Shown in pieces: positions 1 through 14,400 of a stretch of 64,000 nucleotides of DNA. Origin of the DNA: Nematostella vectensis (taxonomy: Eukaryota; Cnidaria; Anthozoa; Actiniaria; Edwardsiidae); NCBI RefSeq assembly GCF_932526225.1, contig NC_064037.1, forward strand, positions 5,971,703 through 6,035,702, written 5' to 3'. The stretch's first letter is position 1. Each line of letters starts with the position of its first letter. The translations under genes were made by a program, and so were the position numbers. Under the pieces are notes generated by a model. It had not been told where the DNA came from and searched no databases. It saw nothing but the letters and a program-made list of their open reading frames with translations.

Positions 1-91
1 TTAAGCACTGGGCGAAGTTGATGCTGACGAGTTTTCTGATGACCCGGATGCTACCAGTGGAGGCGGCGAGAAGCATCGCCGTCATACCTTG
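1..91 (-). CDS. TRPN: TRPN exon, ankyrin repeat 21 (cut by window edge)
   Basis: The acceptor TTTGCAG precedes QGMTAMLLAASTGSIRVI and KLVSINFAQCL, and the exon runs off base 1. It matches the MQGSVRVIEEL repeat, number 21 of 29 in fly NOMPC. Confidence 0.9.
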
Positions 92-2356
92 CTGCAAATG
101 ACATCACAGGGATCATATCATCATCAGCTTGAAAACCCTGTCTTCAAGGTTGCATGGAGACGACCCTCAAGGTGCATTCATAAATATTCCCTAAGATCAC
201 GCTGTCCCTCCCTCCGGGGTGAATACTTACAGATTCCCGGACTTCATGGGAAGTACGCGGGAGAATTTTAAGTTCTAGTATGCAAACACTACCATTATTT
301 ATTAGATGTTTTTTAATGCATTATTAAATGTATTATTAGCATAATAACTTAGTATGGATGCTGTAATTAAAACACAGTCATTTACCTAATATTTACTTGC
401 ATTACTTACTTATTTTTGCAATTTCTTATTTATTTAGTTCATCAAATTGTTCGAGTTAAGTATTGGTAGAAAAGGAATAGGAAGCTACCAGAATCTCTCT
501 TTTGAAGGTAAATAGTATCGCGTATGAAATATTATTATACATGAGCGATCAGTGCGACTCTTAACGTTACCCCAGCCTTTGTATCATGTTTGATTGTATG
601 ATTAACAAGTTGCGACTCTAACGTTAACTTTAGTATTTGTATCATGTATGATTGACAAGTGGCGAGTCTTACGTTGTTAACTTGAGTCATTGATTCCGGT
701 ATCAGGTCATGAAAAAGCTCGACAGCCTCGTCGTGGTCGTATAAAGCCGCGTAATGGACAGGTATCATTCCATGCTGAAAAGACAGAATAGAATACGGTT
801 ATTAGCCGTAGTTATCCGCCACCTTTCTATCGTCATATTACAAACATTATCTTACTGGACCCAATATCTCTTCGCTGGAGCTGGGTCCCCTCACCCCCTA
901 CTCACCACCGTGCCCCATTGAGCAGGGTCCCCTCCTAACCCAATTCACCACCGTGCCCCATTGAGCAGGGTCCCCTCCTAACCCAATTCACCACCGTGCC
1001 CCCTAGAGCAGGGTCCCCATCCCAACACAATTCACCACCGTGCCCCCTAGAGCAGGGTCCCCTCCTAACCCAATTCACCACCGTGCCCCATTGAGCAGGG
1101 TCCCCTCCTAACCCAATTCACCACCTTGTCCCCTAGAGCAGGGTCCCCATCCCAACACAATTCACCACCGTGCCCCCTAGAGCAGGGTCCCCTCCTAACC
1201 CAATTCACCACCGTGTCCCCTTGAGCTGGGTCCCCCACCCCTACTCCTCGTGAGCTAGCTTGACCTGTCCGTCAGATGACCTGTCCGTGGTCGGCCTCAC
1301 CATCACCCCTGTCCTATCCATCCATACTCACCGAGTCCACTATAGCTGGGTCTGCCCTGAGGTCTATTAGCAGCCGGCAGACGTCTACGTGACCTTTCTC
1401 AGCGGCAAAGTGAAGAGGAGTGCGGTTATCCTACAAAACAACAAAACAATACCAATAGGGGACTTGCGCTAAGAGATCTTTGGGTGGCAAATTCAAAACA
1501 AAATTATCAAACAAAAAAAATCAGAAATGACTGCGCCCGTCACACCAGAGAGCGACGAAGAAATAAAATCTTTAAATGAAACTAAACCCTTTCTGAAAAA
1601 AAAAGAGATCTGTTTTTTTTGTAAGCGCTGAATAAGTTGCTTTTTGTTGCTGTTATTTTGCCACTTAAAGCCTGAGGACGCGCTAGTTTGCCACCCAAAC
1701 AGTCACGTGATCTCTTAGCGAAAGTCCCCTATTTCTACATTTTTGCGTTACAACTGTTGCTTGCGCCAAGAGCGTGGCGGTTAAGGTAACTATACATGTG
1801 CGATGAAATGTTAATACACAGGGAAATCATTTGTTTGTAATTTCTTTGTGAGAGTATTTAGCTGGTACAAGTTTTTCGCTGTCTCGCTGGATCACTCACC
1901 ATGGTAAAGGAATCGACGACTGCGTTAAATTTAGTGACGAGAGACTTGACGAACGTAGTGTAGCCCTTCTCAGCCGCAAGATGCAATGGAGACAAACCGA
2001 TCTAAAAAGGACGAATAAAATTTAGAACGCTCTTCATCCGGAAAAAAATAAGCATTTCCTCCGCATCATAACACGTTTCTACAAGAAGTTTAAATTGTCC
2101 TCGCTACGTAAAACGAAATTCTGCAACGTAGAACACTTCTCCTAACATAAAACTAATAATATAGCATTTAATTTTAATCTAAAGCGCCAGCCCCCTTAAC
2201 TATTCCTAACCTCCGAAAGAGGGTGTGGCTAAGGTACCCCACTAGATACAGGTCCTACAGCCGGTCCTATAGATGAGATTCGCCCCTTCGTGCAACGCGA
2301 CCACACCTCTCCACACGTAATTATTATTATTATTATTATTATTATTCACAGGTATA

Positions 2357-2389
<33 letters not shown>

Positions 2390-2397
2390 CACGTATA

Positions 2398-2451
<54 letters not shown>

Positions 2452-5400
2452 CACGTATATATTATTATTATTTATACCTTGGTCCTTCCGTTGACGTACG
2501 CCTTATGAGTCAGCAGTTCGATAGCGATGTCCACGTGACCAAAGGACGCAGAGTGATGAAGCGCAGTGCTGCCCGTCTGGGAACCAATCAGAACCAATCG
2601 TTAGAAATTCCTCTTGAGAAGCAAAGAAACCAGTCGGGTCGCACGTAAAACATAAGTCTTGACAAGTCTAGGGCAACGATATGATCGCAACTTAAAATCT
2701 ATTTTTGGCAAGTACAGAGAACCAAAAAGACCACGCGTTAGAAGCTACTATTGACAAATACATAGTAATCAGTCTTGCACCTAAAATTTGTCCAGATATT
2801 TATTTTGAATATCTAATGTTACTGTAGTTGGTTTTTTCCCGTATATTCTGATCACAGTAAACCCTGCATATGAAAAACCTAGTTATCTTTTCAAGCTAGC
2901 CTACCAGGTTCAAATTTAAATAGTGCATATAGAGGCATTAGGCTTCTAGCTTCTTATCTGAATATACAAAGATGGAGGAGGAGGCAGTTATTTCGGAAAA
3001 CCGTAATGACGCCAAAAAGGGTAATGATTAAAAGCTGTTAAAGTTGTTATAGAAAAATAATATTGTGTATGTTTGTTTCAGCTTTGTTATGTTGGGACAC
3101 TTGTTAGTAATTTTGCCCTGGATACCTTATGTCAAATGACTTTTTTTTTTTTAAACATTTTTTCCACTTACATTTTTGTTATTTTTTAAACTGAATTGTT
3201 TAATTAAATGATTTGTCAAATTCATAATAACGTCTTTTCCTTGGTGTTTCTAAATTACTCTAATTTCTCCAGTATTAACCCCTGAAGTAGGTGGAATTTA
3301 AACGGCCATTTTGTAAAAACAGGGAGGAGGGGGTTGAAATCACCCGTTTAGTTACCCAATTCGTAGGGGTAAATAACAAAATAGGGAGTAAAAATTGACT
3401 CCCATTTTGAGGGTGAATTGTACTCTTTTAATGGCGTAACTACAAGTAACCTAGTAAATTACTCCAATTAGCTACCCCCTAAAGTGGGTAAAATCTACTC
3501 CCTTCAGAGAGTAGGAAAAAAAGGAGTAAAAAATAACTCCATTTTGAGGGTAAATTGTACTCCTTTAATGGAGTAATAGCAAGCAACCTAGTAAATCACT
3601 CCCTTTAGTTACTCCCCTACAGGGGTAAAATCTACTCCCTTGAGAGAGTAGAAAAAAGGGAGTAAAAAATTACTCCAAAAAGAGAGTCATTTTGTACCTC
3701 TGTTTTTTACTCCCTTTTTGGAGTTAAAACTACTCTCTGAAACTAACAATGCAGGGAACCAATAGGATTGCGCGATAGAAACCCCTATTGAGAAGTACAG
3801 GGAACCAATACGGTCGCACGTTAGAAACCCCTATTAACAAGTTTAGGAAACCAACAAGATCGCGCGTTAGAAACTCCTACTGGCAAGTACAGGGAACCAA
3901 TAAGATCGCGCGTTAGGAATCCCCTATTGAGAAGAACAAGGGACCAATAAAACTCGCGGTACAACGATCTTCTCGACAAGCACAAGAAGCAAATCAGATC
4001 TCGCGTTAGAACATAATCTCGAAAAGCCAATAAGAGGGTCCATCGGTTACCTCGTCAAACACGTCAACTCGAGCGTTATGCTTTAACAGGACTTTGACGA
4101 CCTCCAAGTTCCCATGATGACCAGCGAGCATCAGAGGCGACGCGCCGATCTGCAATTTTAACAGAACATTTTAAACACTATAAAAGGGGAGGGGAGGTTC
4201 TTTTTCAAAGAGAGGGCCTTAATGACTCGTGTTTGACTTCGTCACGCAGCTTAGGATCAAAACTGTTAAGCGAGAATAAAGACCCCTGGGAAGGCAAGAA
4301 CTAACAAAGCCCAACGCGCGTCAGACGGTAATCGGGCCCGGGACCCAGGCGCTTCCTGTCGGTAGACGATTAAGGGACCCGTCCACAAATAATGAAATGC
4401 TACGTTTGGCACAGTGGTAAGTGAAAAGGATTTGAAGACACTGACCTCTGTTGTGCTGTTGATCCCTGACTGAATGATGTGTAGAGGTACCGCGGTGCTT
4501 GTTAGCATCGCCTCCAGCACCTCGTGGTTACCAGACTTTGCCACCCAGTGAAGAGGGTTCTCTTTGCGCTAGTGATATGGACATATTAAATAGGCAAAAA
4601 GATTAGTTTATCCAGTAGGGGATTTACGCTAGTCAATAAGGTAAGGAGAACCTCCACCCAATGAAGAGGGCGCTCTTTGCGCTAGCGAGATATAAATACA
4701 TAAATGAAAGCAAGGAGATGCGTTCCTCCTAGGGGAATTTACGCTAGTGAATAACAAGAAGAGTAAAAGAGTAAGGAGAGTGCACCCAACAAGTGAAGAG
4801 GGTTCTCTTTGCGCTAAAAATATAAAAATACTACAGAGTAAATAAAGAGATATAGTGTTATCCAGTTTAGGGGATTTGCTTCATATTAGTGGAAAACATA
4901 GCCTAAGAAAAGACCGTTCAATTAAGACAGCTTCACAGCTAAGAAACGAGAAAAAGTCATCCATTTAGGGGTGTACTTTCTATGCTAAGCAGAAAATATA
5001 CAAGGAGAGTACGCTTTGCACGAGCTTCTCACAATAAAGAGTTTTCCTTTGCACTTACGGTTGCATCCTCACTAGCAAAAGAAATAGGATCTATAACTTC
5101 AATAACTAATACAAAACATTACCATAACCGAAAAAAATACTCTAAACCGTCCACCCCACCCTCCCCCAGCAAATTACAAAGGTACCCCCAAGGCAAGCCA
5201 CACCCTCCCCGCCAGCACCTGGTAGGTCTCCAGGGACATGTTGGCGCCGTGTTCCACCCCCACCCTCCCCCAGCAAATTACAAAGACACCTAAGCCATAC
5301 GCTTCCATCTGCATCCCCGCCACCCACCTGGTAGGTCTCCAGGGACACGATGACGCCGTGTTCCCCCCCTTCCCCGGAAAATTACAAAGGTACCCCTAAG

Positions 5401-8400
5401 GTGTAAGCCACACCCTTCGCTTTTCCCGCCACAAACCTGGTAGGTCTCCAGAGACATGATGGCGCCGTTTTCTAGAAGGAGTTCTGCTATTTTGACGACT
5501 GTTTCTCGGTTATTGTTTCGCTTTACTAAGCAACAAACCTGGTGTAACGCCGTCTCGCCTTTCTATGAATCATCCAAAGAATAAAGACACAAAGAGTTAT
5601 TTATTTATATTACATCTTCAAGTCGTTGACTATGGTGGAATTGTTCTCGTAGACCGTAAATCCCTATGCAAATAAGATATTATTTTCAGTAGTGAACGCA
5701 ATTCGCTTGAATCACTCCATATACTATAAAAATAAAATAAACGTCCCAATTATATGCTTTCATTTGCATTTATTATATTTGCATTGAACATGGCTCACAG
5801 ATTATACGAAGTTTGAACGTAGCCTCGTAAAATCAGTACTCCTGTGGATCTATACTCACGTCATTCGGGATGTTGATAATGAGTCTCGCTAGAGAGAATG
5901 ACTTATTCTTGAACAGTTTCTCTACCAGCATCTTGGCGATCTCGTAATACCCGTTAGCGGAAGCCTGGTGCAGAGGCGTCTCACCATTCTAGGAAAGAAC
6001 ATGAGAAATCTTCTTATGATCAAGTCAATAAAGGGTGAAACAATTTGCGAATGTCCACCACATGCACATGCCAGACGCTAAAGGTCGGTTCTCACGTGGA
6101 CTTAAGCGCAAGAGCGGCGCACGTCATTTTCCAATTTGCGAATGTCCACCACATGCACATGCCAGACGCTAAAGGTCGGTTCTCACGTGGACGCAAGCGC
6201 AAGAGCGGCGCACGTCATTTTCCAATTTGCGAATGTCCACCACATGCACATGCCAGACGCTAAAGGTTGGTTCTCACGTGGACGCAAGCGCAAGAGAACG
6301 CAACTGCTTGATTTTCTTGCGCTTGCGCTTATGTTTGACTGATTCTCACTTGTGTTGTGCTTCTGTTTGCGCTTACGCTTGCGTCCTATGATCTGTTTTC
6401 TCTATCACGTGTTATGCACGTGTTTAATGCTCACAGTGACCACCACGCGCTAAGCACGTGCAGAATACTAGGCAGTAATCTCCATACCACCACGTGATAT
6501 ATCCACCTCGCCATGTGCTAACGTCGCGCCACTGCGTGATTTATCTATTTTATTACGTGTCTAGATTTGCTTCATCACATAGTCACTCCCATCACAGAGC
6601 CATGAAGAGTGCGATATACATTTAAGGGAAAGACAGAAAGTTATCAGTGAAAGTTATCAGTATCAGTGATCCCACACCACAACCGCGATGATACCACGTG
6701 ATATATCTACTTCATTTTGTGATGTACACGTGCACAATAACTAACCAGTGATCTTCACACTACCACGTGATATATCTACTTCATTTTGTGCTGTGCACGT
6801 GCACAATAACTAACTAGTGATCTTCACTCTAACTACGTGATATATTTACTTCATATTGTGCTGTGCACGTGCTTAATAAACTGACCCGTGATCTTCGCGC
6901 CACCTCCACGTTTTCTTGAAGCAGGAGCTCGACGACTTCCAAGTTTCCATTCCTTGCGGCGACATGAAGTGCGCGCTCGCCGTTGCTCTAAAACGAATAG
7001 AAAGATGATATCAAACAAAACAATAGCCCCACAATAGCCTCTCCGAATCCCGTGCATATTTCTTTCGGTATCTCGTTATCCAAAACTCATCCCGTATCCA
7101 GACGGGTATGTCACGTAAATTCCGCATCCCGTGCATATTTCTTCCGATATCGTTATCCAAAACTCATTCCGTATCCCGACGGATATGTCACGTAAATTCC
7201 GCATCCCGTGCATATTTCTTCCGATATCTCGTTATCCAAAACTCATCCCGTATCCCGACGGATATGCCACGTAAATTCCGCATCCCGTGCATATTTCTTC
7301 CGATATCTCGTTATCCAAAACTCATTCCGTATCCCGACGGATATGTCACGTAAATTCCGCATCCCGTGCATATTTCTTTTGATATCTCGTTATCCAAAAC
7401 TCATTCCGTATCCCGACGGATATGTCACGTAAATTCCGCATCCCGTGCATATTTCTTCCGATATCTCGTTATCCAAAACTCATCCCGTATCCCGACGGAT
7501 ATGTCACGTAAATTCCGCATCCCGTGCATATTTCTTCCGATATCTCTTTATCCAAAACTCATCCCGTATCACGACGGATATGTCACGTAAATTCCGCATC
7601 CCGTGCAAAAAAAAAAAAAAAGAATCACCACATCCTATAAAACATTTAATATAAATAACCCCAAAAAGTGTATTGGCGACAAATATTATCCTTGGATATT
7701 AGGATATATTTGGATACATTTGGATAATGGATATATTTTTGCTAGGTAACCCAATTTGAAAAATACAAGCAAGCACTTATTACCTCATTTTTTGTTTCAG
7801 GGTTGGCTCCACTTCTAATTAGAATGTCGGCCGCTTTTTCGCCGCCTTTCACTCTCGCGGCCATGTGAATCGCGGGCTCACAATCCTTGACAAGAAAACA
7901 ATATCAAGTCAAGTAAATCTAAAAACAATGCTAGCGATGAGTAGCATAAGCCACGTAAATAGGCAAAGAAGTGATTTTAACAATAATACCAAAACTCAAA
8001 TCGATGGTACAATGAGATGATGCTCTTTTCGTAATACCTTTCCTCCTCTCATCTCCTTGTCGGCCCCATACCCCAGCAATAATTGCACCACAGGGAGTCT
8101 CTTGAATGTGATGGCCATGTGAAGAGGTGTCATGTTTTCCTGAAACGTCCAGCATTTAGCTTTTTAAAGGATTGGTTGTAGGGTATGATGGCTCGTAAGA
8201 AATGGAGGCAAAGGGGGAAGGAGGTGATAGTAGTAAGAGAAAAGGAGAAAAAGGGGAGGAGACAAAGAGAAATAGGAGTTGGAGGGGAGGTAAAAAATGT
8301 GGTGGAAAAGGAAGGAGGGGAGAGGAGTAAGGAAGAAAGAGTATGGGAGTAGAGTGAGAAGAGGGAGGAGGAAAGAAGAGTTGGAGATAAGTTGGAAGAA

Positions 8401-11400
8401 TGTGAGGAAAGAGGGAAAGGGAGATGGAAGTGGAGAGGTAGGGTGAGGAAAGATTTTGTCACCTACCTTGTTCTTGGCGTCAATAGGGACACCTTTTTCT
8501 AGCAACGCCTTGACAACAGTCACATGACCTTTTTTCGCAGCATTGTGGATGCACAGCGACCCATTCTATCAACAAAGAAAAGTTCGATAAATCGTTCTTC
8601 AAGATTTGAAGTTGAATAAGTGTGGTACGTACAACATTGACATATTTCCTACCCGACTTCTACTGATTTTTATAAGATATACTAGATGACATGATGCTGA
8701 CATGATGAGCCAGTGGTACTTAAGCAGTGTTACCTTGTTGGGCATGCGCAGGGGAACGCCCCTTTTCATGATGGAAGTACATGTTTCGGAGTGCCCGCCT
8801 AAACAGGCTAAGTGTAGTAAGGTGTTTCCGTCCTGTAAAACACCACATATCATGAGTTAGCTCAAACAATGGCTGCAGTATATGTAATTGTCTCACGCAT
8901 GACACGTGCTAGGTTAGCCACTGTCAGGAATTATTCGCGATTTCTTTTAAGAAGAAGAATAATCTGACGACTTTGCGCGCAGGATATCTCACAAAAAAAA
9001 TCTAGACAGTCATTCATAAAGATAGTCATGTGGTTATCTAAGAAAATATATCTTTCAGTAATAGCTCTTCATGGGGGCGTTATTTGCGTACCTTGGAGCG
9101 TGCATTAATGTCGGCCCGGGCCTTATCAAGAAGGTAATCGACGACAGTAGTATGACCGCGCATTGCAGCCAGTAGCAACGGCGTGCGGTCTTCCTGTGAT
9201 GGGAAACAAATAGCGAAATGAAGTATTCAGTAAATAAATAGATTTCCTACTAGATAAAACCAGATTTTTGAGGCGAGTAAAAACTGTATACTTACGATAT
9301 CCTTGAGGTCTGCTCTCGCACGCATGCCATGTAATGTTCGGACCATGAGATCGTCCCCTTCGTACGCCGCGATATGCATCGGCGTTTGGCCGTCATCCTA
9401 AGACACGAGGCAAACAATTAAACATCATGGTCTCCCCTTTCTTGACACCCTCTTGACCCCCCCCCCCCCCCCAACATGCTCCTCTTATACTTCGCTCCTC
9501 TTGCCCCTCCTTTCTTCCATCTATTGTTTTTATTATCTTGTTAATTTCCCCTTTCCCTCTCTTATTTTTCCCATCTCCTCTCTTCCCTTCCCCTAAATAT
9601 TCCCTAACCCCCTCTCTCTCCTATCCCCTATAGCCCCTCCTCCCCAAGATTATTTCTCCTCTCTTCCCTACCCTAGAGATTCCCTTTACACCCCCTTTCT
9701 CTCGTCTCCCCTACATACCCCTTCTCTCCAAGATGTACTTCCTTGCCTTTTATATCCTGCTTTCTCTCCTTTTCCATTAGCCTAAATATTCCCTTTTTCC
9801 CCCTTCCCCCTTTTTTATACTTTTCCTTTTCTCTACTTTTCCTATTATTCCCACTCTGTTAGAGATTTGCTTTTGTTTAATTTTTTCTCTTACAAAAATA
9901 AAATATCTGCGATCTCTTCAACACGTGCGCAATCATAACCAGATACCCAGAGGTCTTTGCAGGAATGCATGGTGCGCCAGTAGCTTAGCAACTTGCGGTA
10001 ATAACAGTCACGTGACAAACGCTATCCTCCCCAGCCTCCCCCCATCATCTCCACCCCTCTTTACTTACGTTCTCGGCGTCTATTTCTGCTCCCCACTGCA
10101 CCAGTAGCTTTGCCGCTTCCGGTTCCCTTTTTCTGGCCGCCATGTGAAGGACATTGTCTCCATTTTCCTGTCGGTGTCCAGCAATCTTCTGTCACACACA
10201 AATACCCAAGTGCACATGCAACAAAAGTGATTTAGAGCATGCGGCATAGGTAGGTTAGCAGGAGCGTAGTCATGGCAATGAAAGGGTTACATCGACATGC
10301 AGTATTAGTAGTTTTATCATGCTGGGCGTAATACGGGAACGGGTACTAAGGGGGAATGGTAATATTATCATTGACCATACATGCCCTAACACCCCATGTA
10401 TCAGCAGTGAGCTATGCCATGCAGGATTTAGTAGACCAGTTATGCTAAAAGTGTGATTTTTAGAAATTCCAACTGTCTTTCGTGTCTGATACCTATATTA
10501 CTAGCTTGGATTAGCCGATTGAAATGTTTTGTGTGTCACTTGGTTTTGCGCGAGCGTAAAATGGCGGCCTTGCTTGTGTTTATACTCACCGATTTGGTTT
10601 GCTTCACCTGCTGTTCAGCTTGTCCGGTGGACAGAAGCTCTCGGACAGCAATGACGTTACCGGATTGGACGGCAAGGAAAAGGGGCGTGTCCCCATTCTG
10701 TGATATCGGAGCAGGAATAGGATGTTAAGTACTATTATAGTCATTTAAAACCAATTATCTAGCTCTGCAATTATTTTACTTGAGAATGACTTAAGAATGA
10801 AAATCAGCAAAAAAAAGTTCAGTATAAGCCCTACTTAAACTCATAAACACTAGATGAGTTAGCGGGTGGGTGCCCGATGGAGATTGCTGCGCTCGGTAAC
10901 CATGGCAACCACGTCACCGTCCCACACTGGGCACCCGTCACACTGATAAACAGTGGAATACTAAGTAACTATATACCTATCAGGGATGGGAGAGGAGGCA
11001 AATAGCTTTCAAGGTCTTAACACCAAACGACGGTTGATCCGAGGATTTGCCACTCGGTGCAAAGCTACCCTTCGAAGGCATACCGCTGTACCACCTGCGC
11101 CGGCGCAGGTCACGTACGCATAACCTCTAGAGGTTACAGGGCAAAAAATGGCAAGTTTTCCCAAAATAAGCTCTGGTTAACTTCGGTAAGCTTGAATTTT
11201 TGCATAGAGGTTTCTTATGTTATGTAAACCAACATATCAAAAAAGTATTTTTTTCTAATGGAGACGTCTTCGAGATATGAGGCTTTAAGTGAAATTTTCA
11301 AATGTTCAAAGTATAAATTCTCCTCGTTTTAGGGAGAAGTCGGGCTCTGCATTTATTTTCGATATTTCATTTTTCATGGAAGAGATAACAATATACAAAA

Positions 11401-14400
11401 AGTATCATTCAGTAACGAAATCTGGAACTGGAAGTATCGATGGTCGAGATAGAAACGCGATGCTTTATTCGCCTAACAGGTGTTTTGGTTTGCGCATCCA
11501 ATCTAAAAGTATTTTAACTAATAAAAACTCAAGAAAATGCACTTATTTATTTATAGAAATTTTGTATTGGCATTTGAAGACATTTCAAATGACATGTAAA
11601 CCAACATATCAAAAAGTGTTTTTTTCTAATGGATTCGTCTTCGAGATATGAGGCTTTAAATGCAATTTTCAAATGTTCAAAGAATGAATTCTCCTCGTTT
11701 TTAGGGAGAAGTCGGGCTCTGATCAGAAATTAAGCCAGCTTTGCTCGCTAATATCTAAATTTCATATCTTCTAAATTTCTTTAAAATTTGGAATTAAGCT
11801 TTTGGTCAGAGAAACTCCTTGTATGCGGAATCTTGAGAATCATGCCATTTTTTTTGCTCTTTTTTTGCATTTTTTTTTTTTTGCTGCCCTGTGTTGTGAG
11901 CCTAACCTTGCCTAAATGCGAGCATTAAGCTTCATATAAATACGAGTTATGCATTTTTTTTCGATATTTTATTTTTCATGGAAGAGATAACAATATACAA
12001 AAAGTATCATTCAGTAACGAAATGTGGAACTGGAAGTATCGATGGTCGAGATAGAAACGCGATGCTTTATTCGCCTAGCAGGTGTTTTGGTTTGCGCATC
12101 CAATCTAAAAGTATTTTAACTAATAAAAACTCAAGAAAATGCACTTATTTATTTATAGAAATTTTGTATTGGCATTTGAAGACATTTTGAAGAATGTAAG
12201 CAGCGAAGAAAAACGCGAAAAAAGCAAACTTTTCCTTCGGTGAACAAAGACCGATCTGCCTAGTGATACCGAAACTAACAAATCATTCTAAACATTGAGG
12301 ATCGAAAAGTCATTTCTTATTATAATTGAAACAGTACTAGACGAGAAAAGTGTTCAAGTGTTCAAGTAATCTATACTTGTTGATTTAAGTTTAGGGTCCA
12401 AAAAGCATAATAAGAATTCTTTAGGCATGTTTACGATTTTCCATATGTCCTACTTTCTTTACCTCTATTAGGAAAGTATCCTCGACTTTTCCTTGCTCAG
12501 CGCTAGCAGATTGAGAATTGTCCTTATTTACGAACTTCTCGTTTTCACTTTCACGACTTGATATAGACAAAACAGGACTAACTCTATCCCTAGAATGCGA
12601 TGCAGAAGGCATTTTCTCTTTTCTAGACCAAATCAAGGCAAAGCTCCGATCTGAGCTTGTACAAAAGTCTTTGTAAATAGAATGGATGAGATAATAATGC
12701 TTTATTTTTATAATGGCTAATATCCTATTTAATTATTGATGCCTAAGTCAAATATCTATATCTTCTTGTCAAGATCGACAATGACGACGTGAGCTTTAAC
12801 CAAACAAACCGAAACTAAACCGTTATTGCTTTCATAAGAAACGAATGATGAATGAGCAGATGCAAGCAATGAAGCAACGACAAAACGCAGGCAATAATAA
12901 CAGATGTTTTTCAAAGAGTACAAATTGTCCACTTCAATGGATTTAATTTTGTAGCAAACAGTTGAAAATCTTTCATACGATGCATACCTGCCGGCTATTT
13001 CGCGTTTCCGTAGAAACAACGGTCACGTGTAACAATTTGGAGTAATTTGCAATCTTTGTTTAAAGATCGAAAATGTGTAATTCGATTTTATCAATTTGTT
13101 CGATGATTTTTAAACATCGTTAGGAATAAATAATTAGCACTTCTATTGTGCACTTTAACTAATTGCCCATTAAGGTGAAAGTATGGCTACTTTTCACGAA
13201 AATGCTCTTCCTTAAGAATTGCAGTTTCGTTTACTCCAATAAACTATTTTTTTTAATTAACTATAACGTTCCTATAAACCATTACATGATGCTTAAGCAC
13301 GCGCGCGCGCTAATCACCTTGTCCGTCATGCTTTTCGACTCCTTCCCTGAGGATCTTATCAAGACTTTTATAATCTCGGTAGCAGCGGCGTTCCCAGGAG
13401 GCTTTGTGCACGCCAAGTGAAGAGGTGTTTGTAGATCCTGGGCAAATGATTAAAAAAAATGGCGTGAGTAATTTGGCACATGTTCTTCGGTTTGTCTTTA
13501 ATAAGGAATGGGATAATTTTCATCGGGCCGCTAAGTAAACTTACGCAAGAACTTCCTGATCCAAACTGCTAGATATATAGATGGATTTATTTTTTAGAAT
13601 AAGCACTTAATATCTTTAGATAATTTACACGTGTCCCTCGCATAAAAAAGTGAAGAGAATAGAAATTATTTACAAAAGGGAACTAAGTTATGTAGTTACA
13701 GGAAGGTGCGCAAATAAAAGACATAAAGATGTAAAGAATCTTTATGGTAATTTTTTGGAGAGGAGCTATCCGAAAATAATGTTTTTGTTGTTACGTTAAC
13801 CTTTTGTTTTCGAAAAATGATTTCACAGTGTATATTTGGCAAGCAAGATAGTATCATGTTTTCCCAATCGATGTTGATTAAGCTGAAGTCCTTCTTATAG
13901 TGTAAGTTTCAAATTTGAAAGAGTTTCGAACATTGTTTTTGTTATATGAAGTACTTTTTGTACTGCCTTAAAAGGATTTAGAAATATAAAATTTATTGTA
14001 TTTTACTTTCTTTTATTTTCTTTCTTGTGGCAAAACAAATGAAAATGAAATGAACTGAAGGAATTAGAGAATTTGTTTCTTTAAAGTCCTACATATATTT
14101 CATGAAAACACCACACATAATTTCTGACATGTTTACGTTTTTAAAGACAACAAAATAATTTTTGCATTCTTTTAAATTTGCTGGTACAAGATTGCTCGAT
14201 ATTCTGTTGGAATTTATCTTAAACAATAATGATGAAATATCACTGATTTATTTTTAGGACTATACGTTTCCCAACTTTTAGCACATCGTTTTTACGAACT
14301 GAATCGACAGTACAGATTACAGAGGAAAAAGATAATAAAGGCAGCATGCATGGGGGTTAATTAGTATTCTCTTTACTTGCACGAAAATTTAAAATAATCA

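Noticed and set aside
2290-2508. 72-codon ORF of Ile and Tyr runs
   Set aside because: It is translation of an ATT microsatellite.
7108-7654. Series of 69-81 codon ORFs repeating SRKFRIPCIFLPIS
   Set aside because: They are products of the 79-bp minisatellite read in frame shifts, with no support beyond the repeat.
11289-12190. Two related ORFs (120 and 70 codons) starting MEEITIYKKYH or including it
   Set aside because: They come from a duplicated non-coding repeat block inside a TRPN intron; no domain or start context.
12421-13019. Two minus-strand ORFs of 71 and 87 codons
   Set aside because: Short, without ankyrin or other domain, and not flanked by splice signals that keep the TRPN frame.
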